Positions 32,301 through 44,595 of a stretch of DNA of 64,000 nt are shown one piece after another. The notes below the pieces were generated by a model, which worked only from the letters and a program-made list of their open reading frames with translations, was not told the origin of the DNA and searched no databases. How positions within the stretch are numbered: position 1 is the stretch's first letter; every line of letters starts with the position of its first letter. Position numbers and translations under genes: made by a program. Origin of the DNA: Anisus vortex (Eukaryota; Mollusca; Gastropoda; Planorbidae); NCBI GenBank assembly GCA_949126835.1, contig OX421495.1, forward strand, positions 29,115,171 through 29,179,170. The letters are read 5' to 3'.

Positions 32301-35300
32301 AGACCAGTAGTAGACCAGTGGTAGACCAGTAGTAGACCAGTAGTAGACCAGTAGTAGACCAGTAGTAGACCAGTAGTAGACCAGTAGAAGACCAGTGGTA
32401 GACCAGTAGTAGACCAGTGGTAGACCAGTAGTAGACCTGTGGTAGACCAGTAGTAGACCAGTGGTAGACCAGTAGTAGACCAGTAGTAGACCAGTGGTAG
32501 ACCAGTGGTAGACCAGTGGTAGACACGTGGTAGACCAGTAGTAGACCAGTGGTAGACCAGTGGTAGACCAGTGGTAGACCAGTAGTAGACCAGTAGTAGA
32601 CCAGTGGTAGACCAGTGGTAGACCAGTGGTAGACCAGTAGTAGACCAGTGGTAGACCAGTGGTAGACACGTGGTAGACCAGTAGTAGACCAGTAGTAGAC
32701 CAGTAGTAGACCAGTAGTAGACCAGTGGTAGACCAGTGGTAGACCAGTAGTAGACCAGTGGTAGACCAGTGGTAGACCAGTGGTAGACCAGTGGTAGACC
32801 AGTGGTAGACCAGTAGTAGACCAGTAGTAGACCAGTAGTAGACCAGTAGTAGACCAGTAGTAGACCAGTAGTAGACCAGTGGTAGACCAGTAGTAGACCA
32901 GTAGTAGACCAGTAGTAGACCAGTGGTAGACCAGTGGTAGACCAGTAGTAGACCAGTAGTAGACCAGTAGTAGACCAGTGGTAGACCAGTAGTAGACCAG
33001 TAGTAGACCAGTAGTAGACCAGTGGTAGACCAGTTGTAGACCAGTGGTAGACCAGTAGTAGACCAGTAGTAGACCAGTAGTAGACCAGTAGTAGACCAGT
33101 AGTAGACCAGTGGTAGACACGTGGTAGACCAGTAGTAGACCAGTAGTAGACCAGTAGTAGACCAGTAGTAGACCAGTAGTAGACCAGTAGTAGACCAGTA
33201 GTAGACCAGTAGTAGACCAGTAGTAGACCAGTAGTAGACCAGTAGTAGACCAGTAGTAGACCAGTAGTAGACCAGTAGTAGACCAGTAGTAGACCAGTAG
33301 TAGACCAGTAGTAGACCAGTAGTAGACCAGTAGTAGACCAGTAGTAGACCAGTAGTAGACCAGTAGTAGACCAGTAGTAGACCAGTGGTAGACCAGTAGT
33401 AGACCAGTAGTAGACCAGTAGTAGACCAGTAGTAGACCAGTAGAAGACCAGTGGTAGACCAGTAGTAGGCCAGTGGTAGACCAGTAGTAGACCTGTGGTA
33501 GACCAGTAGTAGACCAGTGGTAGACCAGTAGTAGACCAGTAGTAGACCAGTGGTAGACCAGTGGTAGACACGTGGTAGACCAGTAGTAGACCAGTGGTAG
33601 ACCAGTGGTAGACCAGTGGTAGACCAGTAGTAGACCAGTAGTAGACCAGTGGTAGACCAGTGGTAGACACGTGGTAGACCAGTAGTAGACCAGTGGTAGA
33701 CCAGTGGTAGACACGTGGTAGACCAGTAGTAGACCAGTAGTAGACCAGTAGTAGACCAGTGGTAGACCAGTGGTAGACCAGTAGTAGACCAGTGGTAGAT
33801 CAGTGGTAGACCAGTGGTAGACCAGTGGTAGACCAGTGGTAGACCAGTAGTAGACCAGTAGTAGACCAGTAGTAGACCAGTAGTAGACCAGTAGTAGACC
33901 AGTGGTAGACCAGTAGTAGACCAGTAGTAGACCAGTAGTAGACCAGTAGTAGACCAGTGGTAGACCAGTAGTAGACCAGTAGTAGACCAGTAGTAGACCA
34001 GTGGTAGACCAGTAGTAGACCAGTAGTAGACCAGTAGTAGACCAGTGGTAGACCAGTTGTAGACCAGTGGTAGACCAGTAGTAGACCAGTAGTAGACCAG
34101 TAGTAGACCAGTAGTAGACCAGTAGTAGACCAGTGGTAGACCAGTGGTAGACCAGTAGTAGACCAGTAGTAGACCAGTAGTAGACCAGTAGTAGACCAGT
34201 AGTAGACCAGTAGTAGACCAGTAGTAGACCAGTAGTAGACCAGTAGTAGACCAGTAGTAGACCAGTAGTAGACCAGTGGTAGACCAGTAGTAGACCAGTA
34301 GTAGACCAGTAGTAGACCAGTAGTAGACCAGTGGAAGACCAGTGGTAGACCAGTAGTAGACCAGTGGTAGACCAGTAGTAGACCTGTGGTAGACCAGTAG
34401 TAGACCAGTGGTAGACCAGTAGTAGACCAGTAGTAGACCAGTGGTAGACCAGTGGTAGACACGTGGTAGACCAGTAGTAGACCAGTGGTAGACCAGTGGT
34501 AGACCAGTGGTAGACCAGTGGTAGACCAGTAGTAGACCAGTGGTAGACACGTGGTAGACCAGTAGTAGACCAGTAGTAGACCAGTAGTAGACCAGTAGTA
34601 GACCAGTAGTAGACCAGTGGTAGACCAGTGGTAGACCAGTAGTAGACCAGTGGTAGACCAGTGGTAGACCAGTGGTAGACCAGTGGTAGACCAGTAGTAG
34701 ACCAGTAGTAGACCAGTAGTAGACCAGTAGTAGACCAGTAGTAGACCAGTAGTAGACCAGTGGTAGACCAGTAGTAGACCAGTAGTAGACCAGTAGTAGA
34801 CCAGTAGTAGACCAGTAGTAGACCAGTGGTAGACCAGTAGTAGACCAGTAGTAGACCAGTGGTAGACCAGTAGTAGACCAGTAGTAGACCAGTAGTAGAC
34901 CAGTGGTAGACCAGTTGTAGACCAGTGGTAGACCAGTAGTAGACCAGTAGTAGACCAGTAGTAGACCAGTAGTAGACCAGTAGTAGACCAGTGGTAGACC
35001 AGTGGTAGACCAGTGGTAGACCAGTAGTAGACCAGTAGTAGACCAGTAGTAGACCAGTAGTAGACCAGTAGTAGACCAGTAGTAGACCAGTAGTAGACCA
35101 GTAGTAGACCAGTAGTAGACCAGTAGTAGACCAGTAGTAGACCAGTAGTAGACCAGTAGTAGACCAGTGGTAGACCAGCGGTAGACCAGCAGTAGACCAG
35201 TAGTAGACCAGTAGTAGACCAGTAGTAGACCAGTAGAAGACCAGTGGTAGACCAGTAGTAGACCAGTGGTAGACCAGTAGTAGACCAGTAGTAGACCAGT

Positions 35301-37315
35301 AGTAGACCAGTAGTAGACCAGTAGTAGACCAGTAGTAGACCAGTAGTAGACCAGTAGTAGACCAGTGGTAGACCAGTGGTAGACCAGTGGTAGACCAGTG
35401 GTAGACCAGTGGTAGACCAGTGGTAGACCAGTGGTAGACCAGTAGTAGACCAGTAGTAGACCAGTAGTAGACCAGTAGTAAACCAGTAGTAGACCAGTAG
35501 TAGACCAGTGGTAGACCAGTAGTAGACCAGTAGTAGACCAGTAGTAGACCAGTAGTAGACCAGTAGTAGACCAGTAGTAGACCAGTAGTAGACCAGTAGT
35601 AGACCAGTAGTAGACCAGTGGTAGACCAGTGGGAGACCAGTAGTAGACCAGTAGTAGACCAGTAGTAGACCAGTAGTAGACCAGTAGTAGACCAGTAGTA
35701 GACCAGTAGTAGACCAGTAGTAGACCAGTGGTAGACCAGTGGTAGACCAGTGGTAGACCAGTAGTAGACCAGTAGTAGACCAGTAGTAGACCAGTGGTAG
35801 ACCAGTGGTAGACCAGTAGTAGACCAGTAGTAGACCAGTAGTAGACCAGTAGTAGACCAGTAGTAGACCAGTAGTAGACCAGTAGTAGACCAGTAGTAGA
35901 CCAGTGGTAGACCAGTGGTAGACCAGTGGTAGACCAGTGGTAGACCAGTGGTAGACCAGTGGTAGACCAGTAGTAGACCAGTAGTAGACCAGTAGTAGAC
36001 CAGTAGTAGACCAGTAGTAGACCAGTGGTAGACCAGTGGTAGACCAGTAGTAGACCAGTAGTAGACCAGTAGTAGACCAGTAGTAGACCAGTAGTAGACC
36101 AGTAGTAGACCAGTGGTAGACCAGTGGGAGACCAGTAGTAGACCAGTAGTAAACCAGTAGTAGACCAGTAGTAGACCAGTAGTAGACCAGTAGTAGACCA
36201 GTAGTAGACCAGTAGTAGACCAGTGGTAGACCAGTGGTAGACCAGTAGTAGACCAGTAGTAGACCAGTAGTAGACCAGTAGTAGACCAGTGGTAGACCAG
36301 TGGTAGACCAGTAGTAGACCAGTAGTAGACCAGTAGTAGACCAGTAGTAGACCAGTAGTAGACCAGTAGTAGACCAGTAGTAGACCAGTAGTAGACCAGT
36401 AGTAGACCAGTAGTAGACCAGTAGTAGACCAGTGGTAGACCAGTAGTAGACCAGTAGTAGACCAGTAGTAGACCAGTAGTAGACCAGTAGTAGACCAGTA
36501 GTAGACCAGTAGTAGACCAGTAGTAGACCAGTGGTAGACCAGTAGTAGACCAGTAGTAGACCAGTAGTAGACCAGTAGTAGACCAGTAGTAGACCAGTAG
36601 TAGACCAGTGGTAGACCAGTGGTAGACCAGTAGTAGACCAGTAGTAGACCAGTAGTAGACCAGTAGTAGACCAGTATTTGTAGACCAGTAGTAGACCAGT
36701 AGTAGACCAGTAGTAGACCAGTAGTAGACCAGTGGTAGACCAGTAGTAGACCAGTAGTAGACCAGTGGTAGACCAGTGGTAGACCAGTAGTAGACCAGTA
36801 GTAGACCAGTAGTAGACCAGTAGTAGACCAGTAGTAGACCAGTAGTAGACCAGTAGTAGACCAGTAGTAGACCAGAGGTAGACCAGTGGTAGACCAGTAG
36901 TAGACCAGTAGTAGACCAGTAGTAGACCAGTAGTAGACCAGTAGTAGACCAGTGGTAGACCAGTAGTAGACCAGTGGTAGACCAGTAGTAGACCAGTAGT
37001 AGACCAGTAGTAGACCAGTGGTAGACCAGTGATAGACCAGTAGTAGACCAGTAGTAGACCAGTAGTAGACCAGTAGTAGACCAGTAGTAGACCAGTGGTA
37101 GACCAGTAGTAGACCAGTTGTACACCAGTGGTAGACCAGTAGTAGACCAGTGGTAGACCAGTAGTAGACCAGTAGTAGACCAGTGGTAGACCAGTAGTAG
37201 ACCAGTGGTAGACCAGTGGTAGACCAGTAGTAGACCAGTGGTAGACCAGTAGTAGACCAGTGGTAGACCAGTAGTAGACCAGTAGTAGACCAGTAGTAGA
37301 CCAGTGGTAGACCAG
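29305..37315 (-). repeat. 8-kb 11-bp minisatellite (about 728 units)
   Basis: Tandem copies of GGTCTACTACT/GGTCTACCACT on the minus strand. Rare variants are GACACGTGG, GACCTGTGG, GGAAGACC, AGTTGTAGACC and GTAAACC. The same variants recur in the same order at about 0.9-1.05 kb spacing (for example GACCTGTGG at 32436, 33492 and 34382), showing higher-order duplication. Eleven bases is not a multiple of three, so all three minus-strand frames cycle through an 11-residue LLVYYWSTTGL pattern without stops. These giant frames are artefacts. Both edges abut halves of one LINE endonuclease domain. Confidence 0.97.
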
Positions 37316-37520
37316 GCTTTGTGATCCGCGCATACTCTGGCGTTAGAATCACCAAGGAAGAATAGACTATCTTTGTTGGCAAAGCCAACACCATGCTGTT
37401 TTGGTGTCTGTCTGCGGGCAGCCCTTGCCAGATGAACGTATAGTTCCATCATGAGATGGAGTCCCTAAGGCAACGTATATCTATCTCTCTGGCAACTCCT
37501 GCGACGCAGATGGTCCATTG
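37316..37520 (-). pseudogene. LINE endonuclease domain, N-terminal half
   Basis: The minus strand reads REIDIRCLRDSIS, then a decayed segment ending HGVGFANKDSLFFLGDSNAR and VCADHKAWST, at which point the 11-bp array starts. These pieces correspond to the beginning of LINE endonuclease (the [12 protein letters not shown] start), the HGVGFA block and the GDFNARVG block. About 100 residues between HGVGFA and GDSNARV appear to be deleted. With 28870-29304 it forms one broken gene. Confidence 0.8.
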
Positions 37521-37639
37521 CTGTATTAGCTGTTCCCCTGGAATCACCATCAGCATGGAGATAGAGAGAGGGTCTGCTGCATGGGCAACAGCTGGCTCTT
37601 TAAAAGCATCGCTTAGGGTATCGTAGTCTCCTTTTGTAC

Positions 37640-38110
37640 TCATTTACCCGAACCTGGATAGGTTACTCCAGCTTCGCTGCAAGGCGTAGGCAAGACACGC
37701 GGAGCCATTGCTTGATTGGAGTAGAGCTAGGCGTTAGGTGTCGTTCAAGACGCTGGGAGAGATAGCCATGTCTCACTGAGCATCTACCGCCCGGATTAAG
37801 CTGGGCAGACCCCAGCCAATAAGGTGATGTTCCGCCAGGGCTCGCCTGCCCCATTGGGTGCATGGGGATCAGATTGAACAACTTAACGAGCGATCCATAA
37901 TTCAAGCACCAGTAAAAAGAATAAACAAGAAGTTTAAAAACACTTCGACTTGCAAGCTAGAATGTCCGAACCCTGTGCCCTGGAATCCATAATGACCTTC
38001 CTTTAACAACTGCAATCATCAACAAGGAACGTTCCCGATTAAACATTGACATCGCATGCCTGCAGAGACACAGCCGGCTGACAACGGCAAAATAAGTGAG
38101 GCAAACTATA
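37640..38110 (+). pseudogene. second LINE 5' fragment, opposite orientation
   Basis: On the plus strand, a GC-richer leader (37640-37920) is followed by a decayed endonuclease start: [14 protein letters not shown] near 38030-38074, then frame changes. The same block (IDIRCL) begins the minus-strand copy, so two LINE 5' regions lie head to head. The fragment ends at the GATA array. A minus-strand 80-codon frame at 37663-37905 is probably only the antisense of the leader. Confidence 0.6.
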
Positions 38111-38111
38111 A

Positions 38112-39500
38112 AGATAGATAGATAGATAGACAGATAGATAGATAGATAGATAGATGGAAAGATTAGATAGATAGATAGATAGATAGAAAAACAGATAGAT
38201 AGATAGATGGAAATATTAGATAGATAGATAGATGGAAAGATTAGATAGATAGATAGATAGATAGACAGATAGATAGATAGATGAAAATATTAGATAGATA
38301 GATAGATAGATGAAAATATTAGATAGATAGATAGATGTAAAGATTAGATAGATAGATGGAAAGATTAGATAGATAGATGGAAAGATTAGATGGATAGATA
38401 GATGTAAAGATTAGATAGATAGATGTAAAGATTAGATAGATAGATAGATAGATGGAAAGATTAGATAGATAGATAGATGTAAAGATTAGATAGATAGATA
38501 GATAGATGGAAAGATTAGATGGATAGATAGATAGATAGACAGATAGAGAGATAGATGGAAAGATTAGATAGATATATAGATGTAAAGATTAGAAAGATAG
38601 ATAGATGGAAAGATTAGATAGATAGATAGATGTAAAGATTAGATAGATAGATGGAAAGATTAGATGGATAGATAGATAGATGGAAAGATTAGATGGATAG
38701 ATAGATGTAAAGATTAGATAGATAGATGGAAAGATTAGATAGATAGATAGATGTAATAATTAGATAGATAGATGGAAAGATTAGATGGATAGATAGATAG
38801 ATAGACAGATAGATGGAAAGATTAGATGGATAGATAGATGTAAAGATTAGATAGATAGATAGATAGATAGATAGATGGAAAGATTAGATGGATAGATAGA
38901 TAGATAGACAGATAGATAGATAGATGGAAAGATTAGATGGATAGATAGATGGAAAGATTAGATGGATAGATAGATGTAAAGATTAGATAGATAGATAGAT
39001 GGAAAGATTAGATGGATAGATAGATGTAAAGATTAGATAGATAGACAGATAGATAGATGGATGGAAAGATTAGATAGATAGATGGAAAGATTAGAAGGAT
39101 AGATAGATAGATAGACAGATAGATAGATTGATGGAAAGATTAGATAGATAGATAGATAGATGGAAATATTAGATGGATAGATAGATAGATAGACAGATAG
39201 ATAGATAGATGGAAAGATTAGATGGATAGATAGATGGAAAGATTAGATGGATAGATAGATGTAAAGATTAGATAGATAGATAGATAGATAGATGTAAAGA
39301 TTAGATGTATAGATAGATGTAAAGATTAGATAGATAGATAGATAGATAGATAGATGGAAAGATTAGATGGATAGATAGATAGATAGACAGATAGATAGAT
39401 AGATGGAAAGATTAGATAGATAGACAGATAGATAGATAGATGGAAAGATTAGATAGATAGATAGATAATATAGATAGTATAGATAGATAGATATACAGAT
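38112..39500. repeat. GATA array with 15-60 bp higher-order units
   Basis: (GATA)n interrupted regularly by GGAAAGATTAGAT, GTAAAGATTAGAT or GACAGATA, giving compound units repeated over 1.4 kb. Confidence 0.97.
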
Positions 39501-39852
39501 CAAACTATCAGGTTTTAAAAAGAGACATTTACTTTTTTAGGACTAAAGACATCAGTCTAGAATTAATTACCTGGTGTTTATTTTTTACACAAACAATCTA
39601 TGTAAAAAAAAATACTTTAAAAAATGCACATAATTACTGGGTGCTTAATGTAAGCTTAACATTATGTCAGACAAGGTTGATATGTTGTAACTGGGTTGGA
39701 GTGAACAGTGGTAAACGTACACTAATTTATTCCTTACTGACTTGACTTCAAGTAATGAAGAACTTTTTTCTTCATGACAGAAGATGACATCTTGATGACA
39801 GTAGGATGCCATTTAGGATTAAATTTAGATTAGGTCAGGTCAGTTTGGTAGT
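39501..39852. other. unassigned AT-rich DNA
   Basis: Nothing recognisable. Confidence 0.4.
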
Positions 39853-40085
39853 GAACAAATATCATGCTAATGACACTTGAACAAATATCATGCTAATGAC
39901 ACTTGAACAAATATCATGCTAATGACACTTGAACAAATATCATGCTAATGACACTTGAACAAATATCATGCTAATGACACTTGAACAAATATCATGCTAA
40001 TGACACTTGAACAAATATCATGCTAATGACACTTGAACAAATATCATGCTAATGACACTTGAACAAATATCATGCTAATGACACA
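39853..40085. repeat. 26-bp perfect tandem repeat
   Basis: Nine essentially identical copies of a 26-bp unit beginning GAACAAATATCATGCTAATG. The lack of divergence implies very recent expansion. Confidence 0.97.
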
Positions 40086-40164
40086 AATGTAGATATAAGA
40101 AATAGTTGGAATAGTTACATTTGAATTAATATTTTCAACGTTTCTTTGCACAATCTGAAATGAA

Positions 40165-40425
40165 CACTTAGCAAATATTGATTTTATTGAACAGCCAACA
40201 TTAGAAATATGACCAGAATATTGTGACAGCCAACAATAGAATTATAAACAGACTATTGTGACAGCCAACATTAAATATATATGAGCAGAATATTGTGACT
40301 GCCAACAAAAGAAATATAAACAGACTATTGTGACAGCCAACATTTAAAATTTGAACAAAACTATTTTGACAGCCACTATTTGAAATATGAACAGACTATT
40401 TTAATAACCAATATCAGAAATTTGA
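40165..40425. repeat. degenerate ~40-bp repeat
   Basis: Five or six loose copies of GACAGCCAACATTAGAAATA with AACAGACTATTGT. Confidence 0.75.
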
Positions 40426-41960
40426 CGTTATTAGCTAAGTATTTAACAACAGAGAATCTAGTAGTCATTGAACAAGATTTGCGTCCTTGGTTATCTAAAA
40501 AACACAATGCGTAGATTAAAAAAAACAAAAAAACAAAATTCTTTTGCATCGAGCAATTAGTTTGGGATTATAAGTAGGTGAAATTAATGAAATAACAATT
40601 AATCCATTATATATTTGTGTACAACCAGTAACGCAGCACACAGACATGTTTTGAATAAAATGATCGAATGGGACCGGAAAGGTTTGTCTCGTCGACGTTT
40701 TATGCATGCATAATCGTTAAAACTTGTCAATTGGCAGCTCTTGTAATAATAAAATTATACTGATTACGGGTTTATTGCGAAACTATTCAATTAAAACACA
40801 ATGTCCTCCTTCGTCCTCCTTTTTGTCTCTGGATGTCCTCCTTTCGACACCCATGTGTCTGGCAACCATATCTACACGTGGCTAGTTGCTGGGCATTAGA
40901 CAAAAGTAACTCTTTAATCCCCCACACGTCTAACTCGTTTTTGCTAGATTTATGAGGTAGGAGGGTTGTAATGTAAGTTTTGTAATTGTACGTCTGCGAT
41001 GTTACCTGTATAATCTAAGTACGCCAGTGTTTATTACGTACGGACCTAATATGGTCGTGTCTGAAAGGAGTAAGCCGTGTAGAGAAGAATACAATATAAC
41101 GTTAATTTCCATACAATATATAAGAGGTTGGCGAACTACGGCCCGCAGGAAACAACTGTGTTCGAAGCCATGAACTTCATTTAGTAGACAAGAGTGTAAT
41201 CCTATCACCAGTTTCAATAAAAACTGTAGATATTGTAAGTTTACCAATTTTGCCGTTGCCAATTTTACCGCTTTGCGAGCTTTGCCGAATTTACCATTAA
41301 TAAAAATACCTCGCCGAAAATACCCTTGCCGAATTTACCCTTGCCATATTTACCTAGCACCCAAAAATACAGTTTTTTTTAATTAAATAAAACCTAATAA
41401 GAAAGGAAAGGACATATTGTAATTTCTCATACAGTAAAACATTTTTTAATAGAAAAAATGAACAATTGGAAACTATTCTATTCTGTATGTTTGAGAATAG
41501 GTTACCTTGTATAGTCTAGGACTGTTGTGTTTCTTTTAAAGGCACAAACAAATTAGAATTGAGTAAGATACCAAGTTTTATTTTAATGTGAAGATATCAG
41601 CATTTTGTCATTGCAATAATAGTGCATGCAAGCAAGTGGACGATGAGAATAAGGTCGACCTACGATGACCTTTTGTGTACTGCCATTTAGACTGTTTGAA
41701 GAGGTCACTCCAAATAATTGTCAAGAACTTCTGAAAAAAAAATATTTTTTTTTGTGTTAAACGAAACTTGTCATAGTGTCGTCATATCCGTTATAAAATG
41801 TCACAAATTATATCAACACACAAAGATTTACTGATGGAGTTAGGCCTACCTATTTTTAATGGATGACTATAGGCTCAACATTAGCTGTGAAAAGAAGAAC
41901 AGGTGACAGAATATCCTTGTAAGTGGCAACGTAAATTGGTAACTGCAGCTAACTGACCTT
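40426..41960. other. unassigned DNA with short degenerate repeats
   Basis: Near 41235-41365 a TTGCCGAATTTACC word repeats loosely. At 41126-41150 GGTTGGCGAACTACGGCCCG resembles an isolated hAT terminus, but no partner was found. There is no gene. Confidence 0.45.
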
Positions 41961-43160
41961 ATACAATTTCAATGGTCTTAATTAAACAGCTTCACTGGTC
42001 ACATTCAGCTTCACTGGTACATGGCGTAATTCCCTGGATATTATATCCGAACCGTAAAAATGTCATTCAATTACTGGCATTTACATCACCAAGAATTATA
42101 ATAAACTGCAGTTATTGTCCTCACCTTTTAAATCATGTACTACTGGTATTTTTATCACCAAGTAAACCATTAACTACTGGCACATTCATATACCTCACCA
42201 AGTAAAAGATTCAACAACTGGTATTTTCCTCACTAAGTAAACCATTAAACTACTGGTATTTTCCTTACAAAGTAAACCCTTCCACTATCGATAATGTCCT
42301 CATCAAGTAAACATTTAACTGCTGGTATTTTCCTCACTAAGTCAACCATTCAACTGCTGGTATTTTCCTCACTAAGTCAACCATTCAACTGCTGGTATTT
42401 TCCTCACTAAGTCAACCATTCAACTGCTGGTATTTTCTTCACTAAGTCAACCATTCAACTGCTGGTATTTTCCTCACTAAGTCAACCATTCAACTGCTGG
42501 TATTTTCCTCACTAAGTCAACCATTTAACTATTATGCAACTACTGCTATTTTCCTCACCAAGGAAAAGATTCAACTACTGGCACTCTCACATTTTAAATC
42601 AAGCAAGTACTGGTATTGTCATCACTAAGTAAACCATTCAAACACTGGTATTGTCCTTATCAAGTAAACTATTCAAACACTGGTATTGTCCTTGTCAATT
42701 AAACCATTCTCATCAACACTGGTATTGTCTTTATCATATAAACCATTCAAACACTGGTATTGTCCTTATCATATAAACGATTCAAACACTGGTATTGTCC
42801 TTGTCAATTAAACCATTCTCATCAACACTGGTATTGTCTTTATCATATAAACCATTCAAACACTGGTATTGTCCTTATCATATAAACGATTCAAACACTG
42901 GTATTGTCCTTCTTAAGTAAACCATTCAAACACTGTTACTGTCCTTATCATGTAAACCATTCAAACACTGGTATTGTCCTTATCAAGTAAACCATTCAAA
43001 CACTGGTAATTGTCCTTATCAAGTAAACCATTCAAACACTGGTATTGTCCTTATCAAGTAAACCATTCAAACACTGGCATTGTCCTTATCAAGTAAACCA
43101 TTCAAACACTGGTATTGTCCTTATCAAGTAAACAATTCAACTGGTATTTTTGTCTGGATA
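41960..43160. repeat. 36/35-bp satellite
   Basis: The left half has 36-bp units (CCTCACTAAGTCAACCATTC...). The right half has a related 35-bp unit (CCTTATCAAGTAAACCATTC...). Homogenised blocks are separated by a diverged boundary near 42540-42600. Confidence 0.93.
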
Positions 43161-43690
43161 AAGCCATGCTATTTGTGTCATGAAATGGGTTTTGATTATA
43201 AAAAAAAAAGAAACACGGTATAAGAACAGAAAAAGAACTTTACTGCGTGGATGGGCCGACATTAGTTTAGTTGTTTTATTCCTTGTGTGCCTGTCATCTT
43301 TACAACGAACTCAAGACACAAAACATCCTTCATTGTATACAACATCCTTTACAAGTTCCTGTAGTGAATCAACAACATCTTGCTACTATGTAAAACATCC
43401 GTCTTTGTAAAAAGCAGTCTTGGTGCACGACACAACCAATTAAAAGCAACGCTGACTCGCACAGCATGCTGCATACATCATTGTATACAACATTTTGTGG
43501 TGACCTTAGTTTAAAATTGTAAAATTAAATAATTTTAAACTGGATTTTGAGTGACGTTATAAGTCACGTTATAACTTATATTATAAGTTTCGTACCTTTC
43601 ATCCCTTTCTGATTTGTATTATCTCTGTGTTCATTTATTATATTGGATTAAAACATGGTGCCAATTCAGAATATATTTGCTTTACTATGG
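43161..43690. other. unassigned AT-rich DNA
   Basis: A short open frame at 43180-43410 is not recognised. AACATCC/TTGTATACAACAT words recur a few times. Confidence 0.4.
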
Positions 43691-44595
43691 CGGATTAAAG
43701 TCTAGTGTCTGGGAAGATATACTTGCTTTACTATGTTTAATTAAAACCTAGTATCTGGGAAGATATACTTGCTTTACTATGTTTAATTAAAACCTAGTAT
43801 CTGGGAAGATATACTTGCTTTACTATGTTTAATTAAAACCTAGTATCTGGGAAGATATACTTGCTTTACTATGGCGGATTAAAACCTAGTATCTGGGAAG
43901 ATATACTTGCTTTACTATGTTTAATTAAAACCTAGTATCTGGGAAGATATACTTGCTTTACTATGTTTAATTAAAACCTAGTATCTGGGAAGATATACTT
44001 GCTTTACTATGTTTAATTAAAACCTAGTATCTGGGAAGATATACTTGCTTTACTATGTTTAATTAAAACCTAGTATCTGGGAAGATATACTTGCTTTACT
44101 ATGGTTAATTAAAACCTAGTATCTGGGAAGATATACTTGCTTTACTATGGCGGATTAAAACCTAGTATCTGGGAAGATATACTTGCTTTACTATGTTTAA
44201 TTAAAACCTAGTATCTGGGAAGATATACTTGCTTTACTATGTTTAATTAAAACCTAGTATCTGGGAAGATATACTTGCTTTACTATGTTTAATTAAAACC
44301 TAGTATCTGGGAAGATATACTTGCTTTACTATGTTTAATTAAAACCTAGTATCTGGGAAGATATACTTGCTTTACTATGTTTAATTAAAACCTAGTATCT
44401 GGGAAGATATATAAGCTTTACTATGGTTAATTAAAACCTAGTATCTGGGAAGATATACTTGCTTTACTATGTTTAATTAAAACCTAGTATCTGGGAAGAT
44501 ATACTTGCTTTACTATGGCGGATTAAAACCTAGTATCTGGGAAGATATACTTGCTTTACTATGGCGGATTAAAACCTAGTATCTGGGAAGATATA
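43690..44595. repeat. 46-bp satellite, left part
   Basis: About 20 nearly identical copies of a 46-bp unit beginning AATTAAAACCTAGTATCTGG. There are two types: ATGTTTAATT and ATGGCGGATT. Confidence 0.97.

Noticed and set aside
29235..37452. Giant 2700-codon frames with LLVYYWSTTGL repeats
   Set aside because: All three minus-strand frames are open because the 11-bp unit lacks stops. This is not a structural protein gene.
38112..39500. GATA array as a sex-chromosome marker
   Set aside because: GATA repeats occur on sex chromosomes in some animals, but nothing in the window supports that here.
41126..41150. hAT terminus GGTTGGCGAACTACGGCCCG
   Set aside because: No matching inverted end or 8-bp duplication could be found nearby. 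It may be a fragment.
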